The notes under the pieces are model-generated. The model saw only the letters and a program-made list of their open reading frames with translations, ran no database searches and was not told the origin of the DNA. 39,900 nt of DNA from Candidatus Aenigmatarchaeota archaeon (lineage in GTDB: Archaea; Aenigmatarchaeota; Aenigmatarchaeia; QMZS01), in assembly GCA_003663295.1 (NCBI GenBank), contig QMZS01000001.1:1-39900 (forward strand), read 5' to 3'. Made by a program: the position numbers and the translations under genes. Position 1 is the stretch's first letter. Every line of letters starts with the position of its first letter. This document shows positions 34,088 to 39,900 of this stretch, piece after piece.

Positions 34088-34161
34088 TCCTCCCAGGCTC
34101 ATTTTAAACTTAATTAATCTGGATTATAAATCTCAATATTAATAAAAATCCAATATCAATT

Positions 34162-35550
34162 ATGAAAAAATTTACATATTCAATACTTTTGATGTTAGTG
34201 GCTTTATCAGCAGTAATAGGTCTAAGCATCACCAATACATATGTGTTAAAAAATAATCCTGAAAATCTGGAAGTAACCGTATATAATTCGAACCTTGGAG
34301 TGATTAAGGAACTAAGAACGCAATACCTGAACACAGGAACTAACCATCTTCTTTATGAAGGAGTTGCCTCAAAGATTGACCCAACATCTGTAAAAATAAA
34401 ATCAATAAATGGAAATGTGGAAATAATCGAACAAAATTACAGGTATGATTTAATAAGCAAATCTAAAATCTTGCAAAGATATATTGGCAAAAATATAACC
34501 GCATATCAGACTTACGGAGACAAAAAAGAAATTGTGGAGGGGACTTTATTAAGCTACAGCAATAATCAACTAGTATTAAAAACCCGGGAAGGAATAAAAT
34601 TATTTTCTTCGGATGATCTTGACCTGCAGGAATTACCTGAAGGTTTGATAACAGTTCCAACTCTTGACTGGCAAATATACACCGAAGAAGAAAAAACACA
34701 TAATCTGGAAATGTCTTATATGACTTCCGGGATGAGTTGGAAAGCTGACTATGTTGCAACAATAAATAAAGATGACACAAAACTGGATTTCAATGGTTGG
34801 GTAACAGTGACAAATAATGCTGGAACAACATTTAAAAACACTTCATTAAAACTGGTCGCCGGAGATGTAAATAGGGTAACCACACCAAGAGGGTATTCAG
34901 ATAATACGGTCTATGCTGAAAAATCCAGTGGTGGTGGAAGCAGTTTTGAAGAAGAAAATTTGTTTGAATACTATATGTACACACTACAGAGAAGAACAAC
35001 CCTAAACAATAATGAACAAAAACAGATTTCTTTCATCGACTCAGAAAATATTAATGTTGAAAAAGAATTTGTGTATGAAAATAACCGGTGGTATGGAAGC
35101 AACAAAAAAATAAATGTTATGCTTAACTTCGATAATACTAAAATCAATAACCTGGGCATTCCACTCCCAAAAGGAACAATAAAAATCTTCAAAAAGGACA
35201 ATGAAGGAAAACTTCAGTTCATAGGAGAAGATGGGATTGACCACACACCAAAAGATGAAACCCTGAGACTGCTTGTAGGGCAGGCATTTGATATTGTGGG
35301 TGAAAGAACGCAAGTGGATTATAATAAATTAGCGGGATGGTATGAATATAAATGGAAAGTAACTCTAAAAAACCACAAAGACGAAAATATTGAAGTCACA
35401 GTTCTTGAGAATACTGGAGGTGATTGGGAAATTGTTAACGAAAATTACCCGCACACCAAAGAATCAAATTATAAATTGAAATGGAAGATTCCCGTAACAG
35501 CAAATTCCGAGTCTAATTTGGAATACACAATCAGGTACAAACGCTGGTAA
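34162..35550 (+). CDS. DUF4139-domain secreted protein
   Basis: 462 residues. N-terminal signal peptide (MKKFTYSILLMLVALSAVIGL), then an N-terminal region (VTVYNSNLGVIKELR) and the DUF4139 body with YMTSGMSWKADYVATI, NGWVTVTNNAGT and a C-terminal LEYTIRYKRW. Family members are secreted or surface beta-rich proteins with no defined activity. A Gly/Ser-rich stretch (SSGGGSSFEEE) about 250-262 may be a linker. Start context CAATTATG. Close to other surface-protein genes. Confidence 0.82.
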   Translation: MKKFTYSILLMLVALSAVIGLSITNTYVLKNNPENLEVTVYNSNLGVIKELRTQYLNTGTNHLLYEGVASKIDPTSVKIKSINGNVEIIEQNYRYDLISKSKILQRYIGKNITAYQTYGDKKEIVEGTLLSYSNNQLVLKTREGIKLFSSDDLDLQELPEGLITVPTLDWQIYTEEEKTHNLEMSYMTSGMSWKADYVATINKDDTKLDFNGWVTVTNNAGTTFKNTSLKLVAGDVNRVTTPRGYSDNTVYAEKSSGGGSSFEEENLFEYYMYTLQRRTTLNNNEQKQISFIDSENINVEKEFVYENNRWYGSNKKINVMLNFDNTKINNLGIPLPKGTIKIFKKDNEGKLQFIGEDGIDHTPKDETLRLLVGQAFDIVGERTQVDYNKLAGWYEYKWKVTLKNHKDENIEVTVLENTGGDWEIVNENYPHTKESNYKLKWKIPVTANSESNLEYTIRYKRW

Positions 35551-35554
35551 ACTA

Positions 35555-35569
35555 TTTTTTAATTTTTTT
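35555..35569 (+). terminator. T-rich terminator after DUF4139 gene
   Basis: Runs of six and seven T residues (35555-35560, 35563-35569) begin 5 bases after the stop codon, fitting archaeal T-run termination. It lies between convergent genes. Confidence 0.5.
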
Positions 35570-35646
35570 GTATATTTTAATTTATAATTCATTCTTTCTA
35601 ATTCAAAAACCAGGAATATTAATTTAAAAATGATTTTGACATTCAA

Positions 35647-36270
35647 TTACAAATCAAAAACCCCAACCCAGGCTTTCTTCAGGTTTTCATCCCCAAGGAA
35701 AAAAGGGTAATTTAATTTTTCAAGTTCTCTCAATAAATTGTCCAACCCCTGAACTTTTACAAGTTCAAGAAGCGATTTTATTTCCCCTTCCTCGCCAATC
35801 TTTTTGAAAATTAAATGATAGGAATAAAACTCAAGATATTCTTCTTTTGAAACGCTCTCAGTTTTATAAATCTTCTTTGAAATTTTCTCAAGGAAAAATC
35901 TGTGCATATCCTGCTTAAACCCATACTTGACAGCTTTCAAATCAGCAAAAAAGTTCTGCACAAATTCAACAAGTTTTGGAACTTCAAGTTTCTCTTTAAT
36001 TTCCTGGTTCACTTTTTCTTTTTCATCAATCAACATAAAAACAAACCTTGCGAAATACCCGTTAAATAAAAAATTATGTTCAAGAATCCTGCTTTCAGGA
36101 TTGATAATAATTTCCATATCTTCGTCTGCTTCACCTCCAATAAAATCGGTCTTGTAGCTGGTTGATATTTTTATGTGATTGAATCTAAGGGGGTAATCAA
36201 TTTTTGAAAAAAGATTTTTCACAGAATTTTTTAATTGTTCGTTTTCTATATCCAGACGTAGTTTAGTCAT
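35647..36270 (-). CDS. Hypothetical archaeal protein, 207 residues
   Basis: Soluble, helix-rich, with a beta-like N-terminal half (LRFNHIKISTSYKTDFIGG, DEDMEIIINPESRILEHNFLF; landmarks only DEDMEIIINPES). No Cys, signal peptide or membrane segment. No family recognised with confidence. It starts in ATAATTATG and lies downstream of L23 on the same strand, 105 bases away, so it may be transcribed separately. Confidence 0.7.
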   Translation of the reverse strand: MTKLRLDIENEQLKNSVKNLFSKIDYPLRFNHIKISTSYKTDFIGGEADEDMEIIINPESRILEHNFLFNGYFARFVFMLIDEKEKVNQEIKEKLEVPKLVEFVQNFFADLKAVKYGFKQDMHRFFLEKISKKIYKTESVSKEEYLEFYSYHLIFKKIGEEGEIKSLLELVKVQGLDNLLRELEKLNYPFFLGDENLKKAWVGVFDL

Positions 36271-36375
36271 AATTATATATAATTATAGTGATTATATAAT
36301 CCTTTGAATAGAATTTAAAACCAAACTTAAATAAAACTCATTGAAAATCGGTTTCAATATTTAGATAAATATTAA

Positions 36376-36651
36376 TTAAATAATTCCCAACTTAACCCCA
36401 ATATCTCCGGCAGAGAATTCAGAGTTTAGTTTTAATATTGCTCTCTTTGCTCCTTTTCTTGTAATCAATATATTTACTTTGTCTAATTTTACTTTGAACT
36501 CCTCTTCAAAACTTTCCTTAACATCTTCTCTCCAGATATCCAACCCTTTTAGCTGAAATACCAACTTATTCTCATCTTCGATCAATCTTACGGCTTTCTC
36601 TGAAGTTACCGGGTAATCAACTAAATCCCAAAAATTAATTTCGTCCATCAT
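36376..36651 (-). CDS. rpl23: Large subunit ribosomal protein L23 (uL23)
   Basis: 91 residues with the uL23 pattern: VDYPVTSEKAVRLIEDENKL, VKLDKVNILITRKGAKRA, and the C-terminal FSAGDIGVKLGI. It overlaps the L4 stop by 4 bases (ATGA), so it is translationally coupled to L4. The next gene downstream is not L2, as it would be in the usual S10-type cluster. Confidence 0.92.
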   Translation of the reverse strand: MMDEINFWDLVDYPVTSEKAVRLIEDENKLVFQLKGLDIWREDVKESFEEEFKVKLDKVNILITRKGAKRAILKLNSEFSAGDIGVKLGII

Positions 36652-37445
36652 ATTAATTTATTTGTCTGCTCAACAGCGGATTTTGTCCATAATGTAAGTC
36701 TTCCAGGTATTGTTCCTGGGGCAAGTTTCTCAACATTCAATTCACTAACAAGAGATACATCAACACCTTCTATATTTCTTGCTGCTTTCTGTAATTCGCA
36801 TTTATCAGATACAACAATTAAAGTGGATTTCTTCTTTTTGTACTTTCTTCCCCGTGTTTTTCCTCTTCCTGCCCTGACTTTTTTCTCTTTTGCCCTCTCA
36901 AGTTCTTTTTCAAGACCTAATAACCCTAAAGCAGAAAACACTTCTTTGGTTTTCTGTATACTAGAAAAATCATCAGAGATTATCAAAGGCACCTCATTCA
37001 AATTATCAATTTTATGACCTCTCTTTAATATTAATTCTTTATTTACTGAAGCTGAAATGGCTGAATAAAGAGCGAGTTTCCTCTCTTTTTTATTCATTTC
37101 TCTCCCAAAATTCCTCTCCGCTTTCGGAGGATGGGCTTTTCTACCTTTTATTACCTGAGGAGCTTCTCTTGCCCTGAATAACATAGGTCCCTGACCATGA
37201 ATCCTTGGTAATCTCGCCATTTCTCTTCCGGCCATTCTTGCGTGAGTATAAGCTGTAGAACTGCCATGATAATGCGCGCTTGTCCTTAAACCAGCAAGCT
37301 TATCTGCCCCATATTTTTGCCTTCTGTTTGCCTGTGAGATGACAACTGCTTTTTTTATTAAATCCTCTCTTAAAGGGTAATTAAACACTTTGCCTAATTG
37401 TACAGTCCCCTGTTTTTCCCCTTTCATTGAATATACATCTACCAT
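36648..37445 (-). CDS. rpl4: Large subunit ribosomal protein L4 (archaeal L4e/uL4)
   Basis: 265 residues. Landmarks are KYGADKLAGLRTSAHYHG, the Arg-rich loop GREMARLPRIHGQG, AREAPQVIKGRKAHPPKAE, and the C-terminal PGRLTLWTKSAVEQ. The protein lines the exit tunnel. It starts the L4-L23 unit, with no L3 gene upstream; instead a divergent secreted-protein gene begins 72 bases away. TATTTTAAAATTTA on the minus strand is a candidate TATA box. Confidence 0.95.
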   Translation of the reverse strand: MVDVYSMKGEKQGTVQLGKVFNYPLREDLIKKAVVISQANRRQKYGADKLAGLRTSAHYHGSSTAYTHARMAGREMARLPRIHGQGPMLFRAREAPQVIKGRKAHPPKAERNFGREMNKKERKLALYSAISASVNKELILKRGHKIDNLNEVPLIISDDFSSIQKTKEVFSALGLLGLEKELERAKEKKVRAGRGKTRGRKYKKKKSTLIVVSDKCELQKAARNIEGVDVSLVSELNVEKLAPGTIPGRLTLWTKSAVEQTNKLI

Positions 37446-37516
37446 AACTTTCTTAAATAAATTTTAAAATAACCTATATTACTGAAAGTTCTATTTGTAT
37501 AAACCTAGAGACTATT
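37446..37516. promoter_or_regulatory. Divergent promoter region between L4 and the large secreted protein gene
   Basis: 71 AT-rich bases. On the minus strand ATTTTAAAAT (37461-37470) lies about 20 bases from the L4 ATG; on the plus strand TGTATAAA (37496-37503) lies about 17 bases from ATG 37517. Both spacings are short, fitting leaderless starts. Confidence 0.5.
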
Positions 37517-39900
37517 ATGGGTAATCAATCTTTTAAAGGGTTTTCTCCTAATTCAACAAAATACACCCATTACCTTAAAATTTCGATTATTTTGATGTTT
37601 TTAATAATTTTGCCCACCTGCTCTGTAATTCTGGCCTCTCCAGCAACATACCTTACAGAAATAGCTACTGCAGAATTTGACCATAATGGAACACTTATAA
37701 CCCGGGCAAATCTTGGTTATGTTGAAGTAGAATTATTCAATACAGAAGATGTTCTCCAAAACATAGAACTCATTTTATCAAATATAATTGGAACAAACTT
37801 AGTTGACCGTGAAGCCTACGCAGCAGTTGCTGCCTCCCCTTCAAGCGGCGATAGGACAAGATTATATTTGGATACAACTGAAAGTGAAGAAACAATTTAT
37901 TACAGATTTAATAATGCGCCTCTCGTAACAATAAATATTAACTACTGGAACGAAATTGGAGGGAAAGACCTTGCTCCTGAAAACAACACAATTAATTTTG
38001 AAATCTTCCTGAACGCAAGTGAATCTCTAAATAATACAGAATTCGGTCTAAGAATAAATAGAGATGCTTCGGGAACAAATGATTCTATGAATATCCTGAC
38101 AGTGGATGCAGATTCAGGAACGGTTTCTTTGGTGGATAGCGACTTTGATGGTTTTAATGATATTATTCAATGGAATGGCAACCTGAATCCAAATGTAAAA
38201 ATAAATTTTACAAGTGAAATAATCCAAAATATAAATTATCCTGAAAACCACTTGATGATTGATATTGACTCGCATGAAAGTTCTCTTAATCATTATAAAT
38301 CAGGAACCTTTACAGGAATCACATTTTCAACCAGACTTGCAAAAGGTCCTGTAAGACAAGGGTTGCGTATAATAGCAAAAGAAACAAACTGGACGATAAT
38401 GGGTTTTATGAAAAATATAGCAAACGGACTTGTATATGAAGTCTATAACTGGAATATTTACAAAGTGCTTAACAATGGTTCTCTTGAAAACACTTCTGTA
38501 TTATCCAGTCCAATAAAAAAAGACTTTCTTTACCCAGGAGGTATGACAATCACGCAACTTGACTGTGAGGATAATTCCACCAACTGCACAGATATCTATG
38601 ATACCGGAATTCCAATAACCTCCATTGAAAAGCCAACAGCACCAAATATATACTATGCACCTTCCTTTAACTGGAGTATTAAATGGGGCATCTCAGATTA
38701 CTTTGGGATTATTAATGAAAAAGTAAATCTCCCTATTTTTTACCAGATGGATGTTGAACTGGACAAAAGAATAAATCTTATTTGTAATGATGAAACCAAA
38801 AGGCTTCTCAGTATTGAAGATGAAATAAAACATCTTGGACATGCAACCCTGCAACTTGCAAATATCAGCATAAATATTACTGGATTGGATGGATGGGAGA
38901 ATTCAACTCCGGAAATTTTTTATGTAAATAACACAAATGAAACAAAGATAACTAATTACACCTGCCTGCGAACCGGCGATATTCTGACAATAAATATACC
39001 ATCAACCACCTCAGAAAAAATTCAAGTAAATGAGTTTATTTTGATTAAATACAATCTCTCCCGTGGTCCTGAAATCTCTGACCATACATATAATTTTGGG
39101 TTAAATACAATAGTCACGACAAAAAGCGGAACTCCTGTAGAAAAAAATTTGAGTGAGAATATTACGGTACCTGGACTTAAAAAAGAAGGTGGGGGAAGTA
39201 GTGGCGGAGGTGGTGGGGGTAGTATGTTCGAAACAAAAGATTTCATAGATATTCTAAAAATAAGAGCCACCAATAAATTTATAACTGCGGCTCTGATTGA
39301 AAATGAAATATCATTTAAAATAATTGATGCAGGAAACAAAGGAATCAGAGATCCAATATTTTTCATTTATCTGCCTGAAAAATCAAAGATGTACTTGGAC
39401 AAAGCAAATGTCTTCCTGTTAAGAAATAACAGAAAAGAAAAATTAAATGTTGAAATTAAAAAAACAGGTAATAAAATAATAGGTTCAGGAAGTTACACTG
39501 AATATGTGGTTCAAAAAATAACAGGATCTACAGAAATATTTGCGCTTGAGAATGAAGATATCTTAATTATTAATTACAGGGCATATATTCCTTTAGGCAC
39601 CAGTAAAATTATAACTCGTTTATACGGATATAATTATTACGATGACATCCATATGTTTGAAGATGCAATTACAAAAATAAGGAGAGAATATTGGAAACTT
39701 CAGAACCTCGAGATAAAAGAGAGTAATTTTGAAACCAACAAAATATTTGTTGGAAAACCTGTGGCTTGGATTAAAACCATAGAAATTTATAATCCAAATG
39801 ATAGGGTGGTAAAAGAAATGTATACATCAAAAATCCTGTCTGACCGGCTAAACAGTAAAGTAAAAGAATCAAAAAACGGGAGCACCTATGACATTCCAAT
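37517..39900 (+). CDS. Large secreted/surface protein, 3' end outside window
   Basis: An open frame of 794 codons from ATG 37517 to the right edge with no stop. A signal sequence is visible (YLKISIILMFLIILPTCSVILAS) after about 20 residues. The rest is beta-rich with N-x-S/T sequons and an extended Gly/Ser linker (GGGSSGGGGGGS) about residues 559-570 followed by a second module (FETKDFIDILKIRATNKFI). It resembles the giant surface protein in composition but not in repeats. Start context ACTATTATG. Family unknown; function inferred as cell-surface. Confidence 0.8.
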   Translation, partial: MGNQSFKGFSPNSTKYTHYLKISIILMFLIILPTCSVILASPATYLTEIATAEFDHNGTLITRANLGYVEVELFNTEDVLQNIELILSNIIGTNLVDREAYAAVAASPSSGDRTRLYLDTTESEETIYYRFNNAPLVTININYWNEIGGKDLAPENNTINFEIFLNASESLNNTEFGLRINRDASGTNDSMNILTVDADSGTVSLVDSDFDGFNDIIQWNGNLNPNVKINFTSEIIQNINYPENHLMIDIDSHESSLNHYKSGTFTGITFSTRLAKGPVRQGLRIIAKETNWTIMGFMKNIANGLVYEVYNWNIYKVLNNGSLENTSVLSSPIKKDFLYPGGMTITQLDCEDNSTNCTDIYDTGIPITSIEKPTAPNIYYAPSFNWSIKWGISDYFGIINEKVNLPIFYQMDVELDKRINLICNDETKRLLSIEDEIKHLGHATLQLANISINITGLDGWENSTPEIFYVNNTNETKITNYTCLRTGDILTINIPSTTSEKIQVNEFILIKYNLSRGPEISDHTYNFGLNTIVTTKSGTPVEKNLSENITVPGLKKEGGGSSGGGGGGSMFETKDFIDILKIRATNKFITAALIENEISFKIIDAGNKGIRDPIFFIYLPEKSKMYLDKANVFLLRNNRKEKLNVEIKKTGNKIIGSGSYTEYVVQKITGSTEIFALENEDILIINYRAYIPLGTSKIITRLYGYNYYDDIHMFEDAITKIRREYWKLQNLEIKESNFETNKIFVGKPVAWIKTIEIYNPNDRVVKEMYTSKILSDRLNSKVKESKNGSTYDIP

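Larger units (their letters stand above)
33934..34101 (+). tRNA. tRNA-Arg(TCG) with two introns, in the D- and T-loops
   Basis: Acceptor GGGCCTG (33934-40) pairs with CAGGCTC (34094-34100); discriminator A. D stem GCTC/GAGC. Anticodon stem CTGGA/TCCAG with loop CTTCGGA, anticodon TCG at 34001-34003. T stem GGGGG/CCTCC. As written the D-loop is 42 nt and the T-loop 68 nt. Removing two introns leaves D-loop AATTGGATA and T-loop TTCGAGT, both standard. TATA-like TATAATTAAA lies just upstream. Confidence 0.9.

Noticed and set aside
1..39900. CRISPR arrays, rRNA genes, insertion sequences
   Set aside because: No regularly spaced repeats, no rRNA-like conserved stretches and no transposase genes or terminal inverted repeats were seen.

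Overview
The window is AT-rich archaeal chromosomal DNA. Archaeal/eukaryotic-type L31e, L4e, L23 and S2, RNA polymerase subunit RpoK, EF-1alpha, a PAC2-family proteasome assembly chaperone, a histone-fold protein, class I LysRS, and tRNA genes with bulge-helix-bulge (BHB) introns all point to Archaea. The small, densely packed genes, dispersed ribosomal operons and large Asn/Thr/Ser-rich surface proteins look most like a DPANN lineage (Woesearchaeota/Pacearchaeota-like). That placement is inference, not proof.

Layout. 0-7.4 kb is housekeeping: thioredoxin, an HD-domain hydrolase, a minus-strand operon S2 - TyrRS - sugar-phosphate-isomerase-like - decayed CYTH gene, and a diverging plus-strand operon L31e - histone - PAC2 - RpoK, then EF-1alpha. 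7.4-11.2 kb is accessory: two small membrane proteins, a nucleotidyltransferase, a PhnP-like metallo-hydrolase, and an abrupt junction between a truncated SDR gene and a 5'-truncated class II LysRS. 11.2-20.1 kb holds nearly all the lower half of the archaeal (anhydromevalonate phosphate) mevalonate route: mevalonate kinase, two-subunit phosphomevalonate dehydratase, UbiD-type decarboxylase with its UbiX cofactor enzyme, isopentenyl phosphate kinase, and a Nudix protein that may be the IPP isomerase. A Bax-inhibitor-like protein, an unknown 382-residue gene and a small membrane protein are interspersed. 20.1-23.4 kb has a tandem DUF116 pair, aspartate kinase and a nonsense-interrupted NTPase. 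23.4-34.1 kb has tRNA-His, a giant surface glycoprotein split by one in-frame TAG, class I LysRS, a dockerin-like fragment and tRNA-Arg. 34.1-39.9 kb has a DUF4139 protein, a hypothetical, an isolated L23-L4 pair, and the start of another large secreted protein that runs off the window.

Most notable signals. (1) The two tRNA genes carry four introns, three of them in D- or T-loops; all four fold into BHB-compatible geometry, and removing them gives canonical cloverleaves. (2) The archaeal mevalonate pathway is clustered. (3) Several genes are broken by single lesions (three in-frame TAA, one TAG, two likely 1-nt shifts, one chimeric junction), meaning either active gene decay or consensus/assembly error. 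(4) Most start codons sit in a TTATG-like context with TATA-like boxes about 20-25 nt upstream and no clear Shine-Dalgarno, suggesting widespread leaderless transcription.
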